A stretch of 55,885 bases of DNA from Lachnospiraceae bacterium (GCA_021202075.1 JAJQDT010000030.1:3413-59297), one strand, 5' to 3'. Shown: positions 1 to 7,910, numbered from the stretch's first letter. A program made the numbers and translations. The notes: generated from the sequence alone by a model not told the origin.

Positions 1-1
1 A

Positions 2-55
2 AATAGCAAAACGAAATGGCAGGCGGATTTATATGCTCCCAGGCAGGGGAGGTGA
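2..55 (+). CDS. C-terminal end of an upstream gene, probably the permease of the ABC system (partial)
   Basis: The window opens inside an open frame whose last 17 codons read NSKTKWQADLYAPRQGR and end at a TGA seven bases before the ATPase start. The basic tail and the tight spacing fit the cytoplasmic end of a membrane permease co-transcribed with the ATPase that follows. In COG1101-type systems a permease normally precedes the ATPase, but the fragment is too short to prove identity. Confidence 0.4.
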   Translation, partial: NSKTKWQADLYAPRQGR

Positions 56-61
56 CCGGAC

Positions 62-868
62 ATGCTGAAAATCACAAATGTAAAAAAGGTCTTCAATCCC
101 GGCACAGTCAATGAAAAGGTGGCGCTCGCCGGTGTGAGCCTGACGGTCAGCGACGGCGATTTTGCGACGATTATTGGCAGCAACGGCGCCGGAAAATCAA
201 CGCTGTTTAACTGCATTGGCGGCAGCTTTTTCCCGGATGAGGGGCACGTGTATCTGGATGAGCGCGATATCACCTATGTGCCGGAATACAAGCGTGCCGT
301 GGACATCGGCCGTCTGTTTCAGGATCCGATGAAGGGCACCGCGCCGCATATGACGATTGAGGAGAATCTGGCGCTGGCCTACCTGCGTGTGGCAAAGAAA
401 AAAGCGGTATTTTCCAGAATCAGCTCCGCCGAGCGCAAGATGTTCCGCGAGCGGCTGGCGTTGCTGGATATGGGTCTGGAAGACCGGATGAAGCAGCCGG
501 TCGGCCTGCTCTCCGGTGGGCAGCGGCAGGCGCTGACGCTTCTGATGGCGACGCTGGTTCCCCCGAAAATCCTGCTGCTTGATGAGCACACAGCCGCTCT
601 CGACCCTGCCACAGCGGACAAGGTCATTGCGCTCACAAAGCGCATCGTAGAGGAAAATCACCTTGCGTGCCTGATGATTACGCATAATATGCATTCAGCC
701 CTGGAAATGGGGAACCGTACACTGATGATGGATTCTGGACGTATCGTCTTGGATATCAGCGGGGAGGAGCGCGATGGCCTGACGGTAGACGGTCTGCTCG
801 AAAAATTCCGTAGCGGCGCAGGCAAAGAGCTTGACAACGACCGGATTCTTTTCTCGAAGGTGGAGTGA
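62..868 (+). CDS. ABC transporter ATP-binding protein (COG1101 type)
   Basis: A 268-residue nucleotide-binding subunit. Walker A is GSNGAGKST near residue 40, the signature is LSGGQRQALTLL near residue 145, and Walker B is ILLLDEHTAALDP, followed by the H-loop histidine in MITHN. The opening KVFNPGTVNEKVAL and the Q-loop stretch GRLFQDPMKGTA are typical of the ATPases that work with a TrpY-like permease and a periplasmic-type binding protein, a family linked to uptake of aromatic amino acids or similar small solutes. The ribosome site GGGGAGGTGA lies seven bases before the ATG and inside the end of the previous gene, so it is the last gene of an operon that begins outside the window. The substrate cannot be told from the ATPase alone. 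Confidence 0.9.
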   Translation: MLKITNVKKVFNPGTVNEKVALAGVSLTVSDGDFATIIGSNGAGKSTLFNCIGGSFFPDEGHVYLDERDITYVPEYKRAVDIGRLFQDPMKGTAPHMTIEENLALAYLRVAKKKAVFSRISSAERKMFRERLALLDMGLEDRMKQPVGLLSGGQRQALTLLMATLVPPKILLLDEHTAALDPATADKVIALTKRIVEENHLACLMITHNMHSALEMGNRTLMMDSGRIVLDISGEERDGLTVDGLLEKFRSGAGKELDNDRILFSKVE

Positions 869-950
869 TTGCTCTGGCGCGGGCATACCCACATCAAATG
901 CTCCAGTGAGTCCGAAGTTCAGGAAGATTAAATAACTTATAAGATAAGCA

Positions 951-986
951 AAAAAGACGACCCGACATCCGTCAGGCCGTCTTTTT
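951..986 (+). terminator. Intrinsic terminator after the ABC operon
   Basis: AAAAAGACGACC pairs with GGCCGTCTTTTT with one mismatch. The A-run and T-run at the two ends would let it act in both directions, serving both the ABC operon and the small minus-strand gene that ends at 1043. Confidence 0.8.
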
Positions 987-1042
987 ACCAGGAAACTTTG
1001 TTCCTGTAATTTTGAAGCTTTTTGCTCACACATTCTCATTTC

Positions 1043-1252
1043 TTACGCCAGCGCTGCCTTCCAGAACGGATGGCTCTGTGCGCTGTTTTCGGAATAAAGC
1101 TCTGTGCGTGCCGTATACTGATCCGCGAGATTTGCAAAATCGCCGTGACAACCTTCATAAAAGTTTGTGAGGGCACGCGATTCCATTACAGACAGTACAG
1201 CTGCATCCCGATTTCTCTGAACGAGTTCGTTCCATTTTGACATAATTCTCAT
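1043..1252 (-). CDS. Small hypothetical protein (69 aa)
   Basis: A minus-strand open frame with natural-looking composition (MRIMSKWNELVQRNRD...HPFWKAALA). The ATG at 1252 is preferred over the upstream GTG at 1267 because a GTGAGGA ribosome site sits eight bases before it. It is followed by the bidirectional terminator at 951-986. No domain, signal peptide or membrane segment is visible and I do not recognise the family. It stands alone between two plus-strand operons. Confidence 0.5.
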   Translation of the reverse strand: MRIMSKWNELVQRNRDAAVLSVMESRALTNFYEGCHGDFANLADQYTARTELYSENSAQSHPFWKAALA

Positions 1253-1267
1253 AATCTTAGTCCTCAC

Positions 1268-1742
1268 TTTCTGAGTGATTTCCCATCACTCGCCGCCTAT
1301 TATATGGCAGATTCTTCCTGTGAAAAAGGGCGGTTATTGACCAGATTTAAGGCGATATTGACATATGATACGCATATAAGATTGATATTGGACTGGATCA
1401 GATTGCACAGAAAGAGGATGTCATTTCACGGCAGCTCCGGAAGAATGTGGCCGCAGGGAATGGAAGAGTGGCCGGTTCTGCAGGATGATAGCCGGGGCGA
1501 CGAGTCGGCGGCTGATGAACGCAATTGTAGTGGCAACCGTCTGAATTTGGCATTCTATCAGGGAAAAGAATGTCCCCGCCGGCTGGCTGTTTTCGAACCG
1601 CGGGGTACGTCGGTTGACGACAACGCAGCATAGAAAGATTTAGACAAGTCAGATGTAAAGATTAATTCTTAACAGGTCCTTAGCCCTGCTTCCAATTAAA
1701 ATAAGAAAAAACACGAAAATATTGAAAAAACAGGGAAATTCC
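1268..1742. other. Gene-poor stretch with a decayed coding remnant and a CTAAGGA-family repeat end
   Basis: No intact gene. Around 1383-1490 one plus-strand frame reads KIDIGLDQIAQKED followed by ISRQLRKNVAAGN before a stop, which looks like a protein fragment, but neither end is recognisable. At 1661-1683 the sequence TTAACAGGTCCTTAG is an isolated end of the repeat family that is fuller at 6002, 29715, 33161 and 42556. The rest shows no clear structure. Confidence 0.45.
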
Positions 1743-1771
1743 TTGACAAACGATTTATTACATTATATAAA
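1743..1771 (+). promoter_or_regulatory. Strong sigma-A promoter for hup
   Basis: TTGACA at 1743-1748, a 17-base spacer and TATAAA at 1766-1771. It lies about 80 bases upstream of the HU start, leaving an untranslated leader of roughly 70 bases. Strong promoters are expected for this abundant protein. Confidence 0.85.
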
Positions 1772-1849
1772 TAGTTGCGGGAAACATCTGGAGGTACAGA
1801 TGACCACTAAGATACAGAAAAATACAGTATTTTATCAGGAGGAATTGCA

Positions 1850-2125
1850 ATGAATAAGACAGAATTAATCGCGGCGATCGCGGAGAAGACAGAATTATCC
1901 AGAAAGGATTCTGAGAAAGCTCTGAAGGCGTTCACGGACGTAGTGGCAGAGCAGCTGAAGAACGGTGAGAAGATTCAGCTTGTAGGCTTTGGTACATTTG
2001 AAGTGGCGACCCGTCCGGAGAGAGAGGGAAGAAATCCGCAGACTGGCGAGACCATGACCATCGCCGCGTCGAAGACGCCGAAGTTCAAAGCCGGAAAGGC
2101 TCTGAAGGATATCGTGAACGAGTAA
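1850..2125 (+). CDS. hup: HU-family DNA-binding protein
   Basis: Ninety-one residues, the normal length for HU. MNKTELIAAIAEKT, the signature GFGTFEVATRPEREGRNP of the beta-arm region and the end FKAGKALKDIVNE are all canonical. The protein dimerises and bends DNA non-specifically to compact the nucleoid. A TCAGGAGGA ribosome site precedes the ATG by about seven bases. The gene has its own strong promoter and is followed after four bases by rqcP, the order found in many Clostridia. Confidence 0.97.
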   Translation: MNKTELIAAIAEKTELSRKDSEKALKAFTDVVAEQLKNGEKIQLVGFGTFEVATRPEREGRNPQTGETMTIAASKTPKFKAGKALKDIVNE

Positions 2126-2129
2126 TCCC

Positions 2130-2369
2130 ATGCGTCTGGATAAATATCTGAAGGTATCAAGGCTGATCAAGCGCAGGACAGTGGCGAATGAGGCCTGCGA
2201 TGCAGGGCGCGTGCTCGTCAACGGCAAGGCGGCCAAGGCTTCCGTGGCGGTGAAGCCGGGCGATGAGATTGAGATCGAGTTCGGCAGCCGGACGGTCAAG
2301 GTAGAGGTGCTCTCCGTGCAGGAGACGGTCAAAAAGGAGTCTGCCGCTGAGATGTATCGCTATATCTGA
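2130..2369 (+). CDS. rqcP: S4-domain RNA-binding protein RqcP (YabO)
   Basis: Seventy-nine residues made almost wholly of one S4 fold: MRLDKYLKVSRLIKRRTVANEACDAGRV then LVNG and KPGDEIEI. This is the RqcP/YabO family, which in Bacillus binds stalled 50S subunits with RqcH and helps add C-terminal alanine tails during ribosome quality control. The start is four bases after the hup stop, so the two are translated from one transcript. The neighbours yabP, yabQ and divIC downstream match the conserved Bacillus order. Confidence 0.93.
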   Translation: MRLDKYLKVSRLIKRRTVANEACDAGRVLVNGKAAKASVAVKPGDEIEIEFGSRTVKVEVLSVQETVKKESAAEMYRYI

Positions 2370-2407
2370 TAAGACGAGGAATAAAAGTTTCATTTAAATG
2401 GATAAAA

Positions 2408-2447
2408 CCCCGGACAGGAGACGGCTGCGTTCCTGCCCGGGGTTTTT
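2408..2447 (+). terminator. Intrinsic terminator between rqcP and yabP
   Basis: CCCCGGACAGGA and TCCTGCCCGGGG form a perfect 12-bp stem with a 10-base loop followed by TTTTT. It separates hup-rqcP from the sporulation genes, so yabP-yabQ-divIC probably have their own promoter or rely on read-through. Confidence 0.9.
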
Positions 2448-2449
2448 GT

Positions 2450-2593
2450 GATCCGGAGCGGTATGGGTGGGTGTCGGACTTTTTGCGATCTGGAACGGTA
2501 TGGGTGAGTGTCGGACTTTTTGCGATCTGAGCTGCATAATGTGCGGCGGGGAATTTGCTGTTCTGATGGTATAATGTGCGGCGGGATATTTGC
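2450..2593. repeat. Short tandem repeat array of 35-37 base units
   Basis: Two near-identical 37-base units (2450-2486 and 2487-2523, each starting GATCYGGARCGG and ending GACTTTTTGC) are followed by two related 35-base units (2524-2558 and 2559-2593) that share ATAATGTGCGGCGGG and end in TTTGC. A fifth, partial unit starts GATCTGAGAGAG. The array fills the gap between the rqcP terminator and yabP. The repeated TATAATGTG may carry -10-like elements. I see no coding sense in it. Confidence 0.8.
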
Positions 2594-2703
2594 GATCTGA
2601 GAGAGATAGTGTGGAGGCGATTTTGTTGGCGGTGGGAGCGCAGGCATAGATTTGCGTTCGCCTTCATATATTGAAAGCAAGGCGATTGCATCCGGGGTGC
2701 GGG

Positions 2704-2982
2704 ATGGAAGAAAACAGAAATGCAAAGCCCCACAGTATTTCGTGGAGAGACCGGGCGGAGGGCAGTGTGACCGGCGTGACCGATGTCCTTTCGTTTGATG
2801 AATCGATGGTGGTTCTTCAGACGGAGCAGGGAACGCTGACGGTGAAAGGGAAAGACCTTCACATCGGGCGGCTGGATCTCGCCCAGGGCGAGGTGAAGAT
2901 GCGAGGCAGCGTGGATGGCATTTTGTATTCCGGCAGTAATCCCGCCAAAAAAGGAAGCCTGATGAAAAGGATGTTCCGATGA
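2704..2982 (+). CDS. yabP: Spore coat/cortex protein YabP
   Basis: Ninety-two residues, the usual length for YabP. The family pattern is visible in VTGVTDVLSFDESMVVLQTEQGTL, KGKDLHIGRLDLAQGE and VDGILYSG. In Bacillus YabP works with YabQ under sigma-E control and is needed for localising spore membrane and cortex components. I start at the ATG at 2704 rather than the longer frame from 2671 because the extra residues do not fit the family. Its end overlaps the yabQ start by four bases (ATGA), so the two are translationally coupled. Confidence 0.9.
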   Translation: MEENRNAKPHSISWRDRAEGSVTGVTDVLSFDESMVVLQTEQGTLTVKGKDLHIGRLDLAQGEVKMRGSVDGILYSGSNPAKKGSLMKRMFR

Positions 2983-3650
2983 GCAGCGTGATACGGCAGG
3001 AAACTGCCGTATTTCTGATTTTTATCCTGCACGGCGCGACGCTGACCCTTCTGTATGACGTTCTGCGCGCATTGCGCCGGTGCTTTCGGCATAGCCTGGT
3101 GATTCTCTCAATCGAAGACTTTTTGTTCTGGCTGCTGGCGGGGTTCCTTACGTTTTATCTGGCTTTTCGGAAGAGCGATGGGATCATCCGCGGTTATGCG
3201 GCTGCCGGAATCCTGATCGGCTTTCTGCTTTATCATTTTATGTTTAGCCATCTGGTGGTGGAAGGGCTTTCGCGTCTGCTTGGGCTGGTCTTAAGGGCAG
3301 TCGCATTTGTGAGGGAAATTATTTGGACAGTGCTTCATTCCATGCTCCGCTATTTACGAATGGTGTTGTCCTTTACGCGGCACATTTTGCGGACTGTATT
3401 TCGCTTTATGCAGTGTATTTTACGAACAGCAGCCTGCTTTCTGAAGCATGGTTTGCGAATCTTGTGGAAACCCATGCGGCGGATTTTATCGATTCCTGTC
3501 AGAAAAACCTGCGAATTTTGCAAGAAAAAGAATTTTTTCAAAAAAACTTGCAGATTTCACAAGAAAAGAATTGAATTTACTCGAAAAAACGATTACAATA
3601 AAAAAAACTGTGCGGGGACAAAACAGTTACGAAAAAATCAAGGGGCGTAA
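2979..3650 (+). CDS. yabQ: Spore cortex biosynthesis protein YabQ
   Basis: The first ~105 residues fit YabQ: an N-terminal membrane segment (VFLIFILHGATLTLLYDVLRALRR), a second (FLFWLLAGFLTFYLAF) and a third (GYAAAGILIGFLLYHFMF). In Bacillus the protein is a sigma-E-dependent membrane protein needed for cortex formation. The C-terminal half is unusual: residues ~110-165 are degenerate repeats of an ILRTVFRFMQC-like unit, followed by a tail very rich in lysine and phenylalanine. The 223-residue length is at the long end for the family. It overlaps yabP by four bases and is followed by divIC. Confidence 0.88.
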   Translation: MSSVIRQETAVFLIFILHGATLTLLYDVLRALRRCFRHSLVILSIEDFLFWLLAGFLTFYLAFRKSDGIIRGYAAAGILIGFLLYHFMFSHLVVEGLSRLLGLVLRAVAFVREIIWTVLHSMLRYLRMVLSFTRHILRTVFRFMQCILRTAACFLKHGLRILWKPMRRILSIPVRKTCEFCKKKNFFKKTCRFHKKRIEFTRKNDYNKKNCAGTKQLRKNQGA

Positions 3651-3671
3651 ATCGAAAAGGGGTAAATGAGA

Positions 3672-3974
3672 ATGGCAGGTCGTAAAAAAAAGCCGAGCAA
3701 CAGCAATCGCGTCGGCATGTATTCTATTGCGGTAATTGTAATGGTTCTGCTCGTCGGGCTGCTGGTACAGAGCCAGTCATTGCGGGCGAAAAATGCGGAG
3801 TATGCGACACAGATCGCGGATCTGGAGCAGGAGATTCAGGACGAGGAGGTTCGCGCGGAGGAGATTAAGGATCTTGCCGAGTATCTGAATTCGGATGAGT
3901 ATGTCGAGAAGCTGGCCCGGGAGAAGCTGGGTCTGGTATATGAGGACGACGTGATTTACCGGGTGTCCGAGTAA
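3672..3974 (+). CDS. divIC: Cell-division protein DivIC/FtsB-like (septum formation initiator)
   Basis: One hundred residues: a basic cytoplasmic start (MAGRKKKPSNSNR), one membrane segment around residues 16-36 (MYSIAVIVMVLLVGLLV), then a coiled coil (SLRAKNAEYATQIADLEQEIQDEE) and the conserved end VEKLAREKLGLVYEDDVIYRV. DivIC partners FtsL and DivIB in the divisome. I use the second ATG because the AAAGGGG ribosome site is about nine bases before it but only three before the ATG at 3666. Position after yabQ is conserved in Firmicutes. Confidence 0.92.
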   Translation: MAGRKKKPSNSNRVGMYSIAVIVMVLLVGLLVQSQSLRAKNAEYATQIADLEQEIQDEEVRAEEIKDLAEYLNSDEYVEKLAREKLGLVYEDDVIYRVSE

Positions 3975-4035
3975 GGATTCGCTGCAGGGGCTGTGTTTGG
4001 CGATGGCGCTCATTTTTGACTGACAGAGATGCCGG

Positions 4036-4061
4036 GGGCTGTGGAAACAGCCCTCATTTTT
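4036..4061 (+). terminator. Intrinsic terminator after divIC
   Basis: GGGCTGT / ACAGCCC stem with a GGAA loop, then TCATTTTT. A double-hairpin element starts at the next base. Confidence 0.85.
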
Positions 4062-4149
4062 ATGCACACGAGCCGCGTAAGGAATTTTCCAGCTTACGCT
4101 GGATGCGGCTCGGCGGATAGGGTGAGAGGACTCCCCCTATCCGATTTTT
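4062..4149 (+). repeat. Terminator-linked double-hairpin element, copy 1
   Basis: Begins ATGCACACGAGCC directly after the terminator T-tract. Hairpin 1 has an outer stem CGAGCCGC (4069-4076)/GCGGCTCG (4105-4112) and an inner stem CCAGC/GCTGG around an unpaired GTAAGGAATTTT. Hairpin 2 is CGGATAGG (4114-4121)/CCTATCCG (4136-4143), then GATTTTT. Related copies are at 27866, 30321 and 41079. The ATG opens a short frame in some copies, but it is not conserved as protein. A TTTTTATG at both ends may be a target duplication. Confidence 0.8.
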
Positions 4150-4389
4150 ATGGGATTATTCGTTCCTGCAAAGCAAATATATACTCCGCGAGTATGCATG
4201 AAGTGCCCTTTTTTCTTTTGTGTTTCCAGGCGCGATTCTGACAAATCCTGCGCATGTATTGTGTTATGATGAGGGAGCGAAAATTCGCTGGCGCAGAGGA
4301 TTGCCTGACGATTTGGGGCTGGTCGGTTTTGGGTGATTGCGGGACGATTGTGTGCAGTGAAAAATTCAGGGGGTCGGGGAGGATGGAAC
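4150..4389. other. Intergenic region upstream of the SpoIIE-like gene
   Basis: About 240 bases without a gene. It carries a small palindrome ATACTCCGCGAGTAT near 4179 and a possible extended -10 element TGTTATGAT near 4261 with a weak CTGACA upstream. Short open frames here look like shadows. No remnant of the missing SpoIIE membrane domain is visible. Confidence 0.4.
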
Positions 4390-5910
4390 ATGGGCGAATG
4401 GTTGCGGCCGGAGCAGGAGCAGATGGAGCAGTACGCGGAGGCGTTTTATGGGCTGGCGGAGCAGTTTCAGAAGCTGCCATGTCAGAAGGAGCGGTTGTCT
4501 CTGGAGGAACTGCGGGCCTTATTTGAAGGCGTGAAGGAGCGGGTTTGTCAGGGGTGTGACAGGAGCGGTGCGTGCTGGGAGCGCGGTTATTATCAAAGCT
4601 TCCGTGTGATGTATGAGCTGCTCAGGGAGATGGAGCGCAGCGGTGCGTTTTCACCGGAACAGGAGGAGCTTCTGGCCGGGTATTGCTCCAGAGGGCAGCA
4701 GCTTGCGCTGACGCTGCAGGCCGGCTATGAGGAAGCACGGTCGAATATGCTCTGGAGCAACCGCATGCTGGAGCAGCGCCGCGCGGCCGGGGAGCAGATC
4801 TATCAGACGGCGGAGCTGTTTCGGCGGACGGCGCGGGGATTCACAGACCTGCCGGAGCTGGAAAGCCGGATTGGCAGACGGCTGGGGCGGGAGCTTTGCT
4901 TTCTGGATGTGGAGCTGGACGATATACGCGCATTTTCACAGGGAAGCGGCGGAGTGGATTTTTATCTGACGCTGCACAGTGTGAAGCGCGGCAGGGCATG
5001 GATCCGCTCAAGGATGGGAGCGTCCTCTGGGGCGGGAGCCTCCGCAGGACGCCGCGTCGGGAAACGGGGGGCGGATGTTTTGCAAAAATCGATATTTCCC
5101 CGTCTGCTTGTGCGCGGGAGGGGAGGGAGCGTCGTTTCCGCGAAATCAGTGGCGGAGGCTCTCTCGGATTGCTGCGGGGAGCGCATGTGTCCGGCCTTGA
5201 ACTGCCAGGCGGCAGTCACGGCGGAACCGATGCTGTTTCATTTTGTTCCGGATACCAGATACCGGTTTTTCTGCGGCGTTGCCCGGATTACAAAGGCGGG
5301 CGAGCTCATTTCCGGGGATAATTTTACGCTTTTGCAGAAGGATAACGGGAAGGTGATCATGAGCCTGGCAGACGGTATGGGCTCCGGTACGGAGGCCAAC
5401 CGCGAAAGCGAAACGGTTGTTGAGATGCTGGAACAGCTTCTTGGCGCAGGATTTCCGCAGGAGTCGGCCGTGCGGCTGATCAATTCCTGCATGCTGCTGC
5501 AGAACAGCAGTCAGATTTTTTCAACGATTGACTTATGCATGGTTGACTTATATAATGCAACATGTGATATGATGAAATCAGGGGCGGCAGCCTCTTTTCT
5601 CTGCAGGGATGGTGAGATTGAGGTGATCCGTTCAAACGCCTTTCCGGCCGGGGTGCTGCAGCAGTCGGATTATGAAAGCCAGCACAGGAAGCTGGAGCCG
5701 GGGGAGAGCATCGTGATGATGACCGACGGCGTGCTGGACGCGATGCCGGAGGAGAACCGCGAACAGGCGATGGCGGAGCTGATCGTCCGGACCAGAACGC
5801 GAAACGCCGAGGAGTATGCGCGCCGCCTGATGGAGCGGGTGTATGTAAGACAGGAGCTGCAGGCCAGAGACGATATGACGATTCTGGTGGGTACGCTGTG
5901 GGAGAAGTGA
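4390..5910 (+). CDS. spoIIE: SpoIIE-like PP2C serine phosphatase lacking the membrane domain
   Basis: A 506-residue protein with the SpoIIE regulatory and PP2C phosphatase regions. Residues ~45-65 hold the family cysteine pattern VCQGCDRSGACW. The phosphatase spans roughly residues 285-506, with the metal-site motifs SLADGMGSGTEAN, MMTDGVLDAM and RDDMTILVG at the end. SpoIIE dephosphorylates SpoIIAA to release sigma-F in the forespore. Classical SpoIIE is about 800 residues with ten N-terminal membrane helices; here these are absent. The ATG at 4390 has a GGGGAGG site eight bases upstream; a longer GTG frame from 4333 adds no membrane segments. The position between divIC and tilS is the normal spoIIE locus. 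Confidence 0.88.
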   Translation: MGEWLRPEQEQMEQYAEAFYGLAEQFQKLPCQKERLSLEELRALFEGVKERVCQGCDRSGACWERGYYQSFRVMYELLREMERSGAFSPEQEELLAGYCSRGQQLALTLQAGYEEARSNMLWSNRMLEQRRAAGEQIYQTAELFRRTARGFTDLPELESRIGRRLGRELCFLDVELDDIRAFSQGSGGVDFYLTLHSVKRGRAWIRSRMGASSGAGASAGRRVGKRGADVLQKSIFPRLLVRGRGGSVVSAKSVAEALSDCCGERMCPALNCQAAVTAEPMLFHFVPDTRYRFFCGVARITKAGELISGDNFTLLQKDNGKVIMSLADGMGSGTEANRESETVVEMLEQLLGAGFPQESAVRLINSCMLLQNSSQIFSTIDLCMVDLYNATCDMMKSGAAASFLCRDGEIEVIRSNAFPAGVLQQSDYESQHRKLEPGESIVMMTDGVLDAMPEENREQAMAELIVRTRTRNAEEYARRLMERVYVRQELQARDDMTILVGTLWEK

Positions 5911-6001
5911 GCGACGGCTGATAGTTACAATCGAGAAGCAGGTCCTGAATGTACACGGAGTGAGTGGCTGTCATGGGAGCGAATCTGTTTTTCGGGCTGC
6001 G

Positions 6002-6076
6002 TCGAGGCTTTTATGGTATGCGATTCGCGCGTCAGGCAGTGCAGGATGCATAAATTATTTCGGAACAGATCCTTAG
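6002..6076 (+). repeat. CTAAGGA-family repeat, copy at spoIIE/tilS junction
   Basis: The segment from TCGAGGCTTTTATGG to CAGATCCTTAG matches 29715-29788 closely (TCGAGGCTTTTATGGT, TGCGATTCGCGCGT, GATGCATAA, ATCCTTAG/GTCCTTAG) and, inverted, 33161-33275. Its right end, read in reverse, is CTAAGGATCTGTTCCGAAAT, the common terminus of the family. No coding content. Confidence 0.75.
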
Positions 6077-6122
6077 AACCATTGGAACGGATGAAGTGCA
6101 GTGGGAGGCGGAAGAGGGAAAC

Positions 6123-7715
6123 ATGGATGATATAAGATCTCATATCTTTCGGATCATCGAAAAATATCATATGATTGCCCCGGGGATACGCGTGATTGCA
6201 GGCGTTTCCGGCGGAGCGGATTCCGTCTGCCTGCTGGATGTTCTGGAGCATTACCGCAGGGAGATTCCGTTTGAACTGCTCATCGTGCATGTGGAGCATG
6301 GGCTGCGCGGGACGGAAAGCCTTGCGGACGCTGTATTTGTAGAGACGTTGTGTGAAAAAATGCAGCTTCCCTGCCGCGTGGCGCATGCGGATGTGCGCGG
6401 CCGGATGAGCAGGGAAGGACTGTCCTGCGAGGAGGCCGGGCGCGCGGAGCGCTATCGGATATTTCAGGAAGTCTGCCGGGAATGGGGCGCGCAGAGGATT
6501 GCCGTGGCGCACAATGAAAACGACCAGGCGGAGACGGTGCTCTGGAACCTGGCGCGTGGAAGCGGCCTTTCCGGGCTTGGCGGGATCCGTCCCGTGCAGG
6601 GGGACATTATCCGCCCGCTTTTGTTTACCAGGCGGGAGGAGATCGAGGCTTATCTGCGCGGCGAAGGGCTTTCGTGGAGGACGGACGCTACGAATCTGGA
6701 AACGGATTTTACGCGGAACCGGATCCGGCTCTCTGTGCTGCCTTTGATGGAGCAGGAACTGAATGCGCAGGCCGGGCGGCATATTGCCGAGGCGTCCGGG
6801 CGGCTGCGGGAGGCGCAGGAGTACATAGACCGGATGACCGATGCCGCAGCCAGGCGGTGCATCTTTGTCAGGGAGGATTGCGGAGACGATCCGTTGGCGG
6901 TGGCCGATGGCGCTGGAGTGGACGCCGGAAAAACTCTGCCGCTTTCGCCCGTATGCATCCGGCTGGCGCCGTTTAAAAAAGAAGAAAGCCTGATTCAAAA
7001 GGAGCTTTTGAAGCGGGCGCTGGAGATGTGTGCGCAGACGGCACAGGCGGAAGCCTCGAATCATTCGGATTTAAAAGCAGGCGGATCCAGCGGTATGAAA
7101 GACATCGGAGCCGTGCACCTGGAGATGCTGGCGCGGCTTGCGGATATGGACTGCGGAAAAAGCTGCGATCTTCCGAACGGCATCCGCGCGGTGCGGGAGG
7201 ACGGGCTTCTGCGGGTTGAGCAAAGCACCCTACACGGGGAGCCTCGTGCGGCAGGGAAGACCGATTTATCATCGAATGATGCGTGGAAATTGCATACAGA
7301 AGCGGGACTTCTTCCATATGACGTCCATCTGCCGGTGCCCGGAGCGGTGATTTGCGGCGGCATCCGCGTGTCAGCGGAGCTTGTTGCGAACGCGCCGGAG
7401 CTGAAAAATTATTTTTTGGAAGAAAAAAAGTATACGAAATGGATTTCCTATGATACAATAAAAGGTAATTTGCGGTTGAGGATCAGACGCACCGGCGATT
7501 ATCTGGTCGTGAATGCACAGGGCGGAAGAAAAAAGCTGAAGGATTATTTTATTGACCAGAAGATTCCGCGCGCGATGCGGGACCGGATTCTTCTGCTGGC
7601 AGACGGTCCGCATATCCTGTGGGTGATCGGTTACCGGATCGGGGAAGACGTTAAGGTTACAGAGAATACCGGGCAGGTGCTGAGGGTCGAGTGTGAGGGC
7701 GGAACGCGCCATTAA
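6123..7715 (+). CDS. tilS: tRNA(Ile)-lysidine synthetase TilS
   Basis: A 530-residue ATP-dependent ligase that turns C34 of the CAU-anticodon tRNA-Ile into lysidine so that it reads AUA and accepts isoleucine. The PP-loop GVSGGADSVCLLDVL is near residue 25, followed by HVEHGLRGTES, HNENDQAETVLWNL and RPLLFTRREEIEAYL. The C-terminal domain contains GGRKKLKDYFIDQKIPRAMRD, the tRNA-binding signature. The ATG at 6123 follows GAGGGAAAC. An acidic-to-serine variable stretch sits near residues 250-340. Location upstream of hpt and ftsH is strongly conserved in Firmicutes. Confidence 0.96.
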   Translation: MDDIRSHIFRIIEKYHMIAPGIRVIAGVSGGADSVCLLDVLEHYRREIPFELLIVHVEHGLRGTESLADAVFVETLCEKMQLPCRVAHADVRGRMSREGLSCEEAGRAERYRIFQEVCREWGAQRIAVAHNENDQAETVLWNLARGSGLSGLGGIRPVQGDIIRPLLFTRREEIEAYLRGEGLSWRTDATNLETDFTRNRIRLSVLPLMEQELNAQAGRHIAEASGRLREAQEYIDRMTDAAARRCIFVREDCGDDPLAVADGAGVDAGKTLPLSPVCIRLAPFKKEESLIQKELLKRALEMCAQTAQAEASNHSDLKAGGSSGMKDIGAVHLEMLARLADMDCGKSCDLPNGIRAVREDGLLRVEQSTLHGEPRAAGKTDLSSNDAWKLHTEAGLLPYDVHLPVPGAVICGGIRVSAELVANAPELKNYFLEEKKYTKWISYDTIKGNLRLRIRRTGDYLVVNAQGGRKKLKDYFIDQKIPRAMRDRILLLADGPHILWVIGYRIGEDVKVTENTGQVLRVECEGGTRH

Positions 7716-7764
7716 TGAAGGAAATGCTCTGCAACTTCGCACTCCGCTGCCGCTTCGGTCGTTG

Positions 7765-7804
7765 AATATCCCGCGCGAAGTGTGGTATGCCACCCGGCGA
7801 GGGC
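7765..7804 (+). repeat. GGATGCCACCCGGCGAGGG-family repeat core, copy 1 (degenerate)
   Basis: ATATCCCGCGCGAAGTGTGG followed by TATGCCACCCGGCGAGGGC matches the core also found at 35869-35911, 41184-41223 and (inverted) 44450-44492. The flanking 7716-7910 region contains further imperfect inverted repeats, including a GGTCGATGCTGTCGCAGG stretch resembling the one near 33245. No gene is seen in 7716-7981. Confidence 0.65.
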
Positions 7805-7910
7805 TAATTGTCTGCTATTGGCATACAGCATCGTGTCCGGTCGATGCTGTCGCAGGTCATAGAAGCCTTGCCGCTGCCCGGGCGCAGGTGACAAAAGGAT
7901 TTGGAATAAG

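Noticed and set aside
2450..2593. CRISPR-like array
   Set aside because: Units are adjacent, with no unique spacers and no cas genes.
2390..2862. Minus-strand proteins with repeated SDTHPYRS text
   Set aside because: The repetition comes from the tandem DNA array; no start signals.
4062..4241. Short proteins starting MHTxRVRxFPAYAG at the ATGCACACGG sites
   Set aside because: The frames are not conserved among copies, no ribosome site precedes them, and the changes keep base pairing rather than residues.
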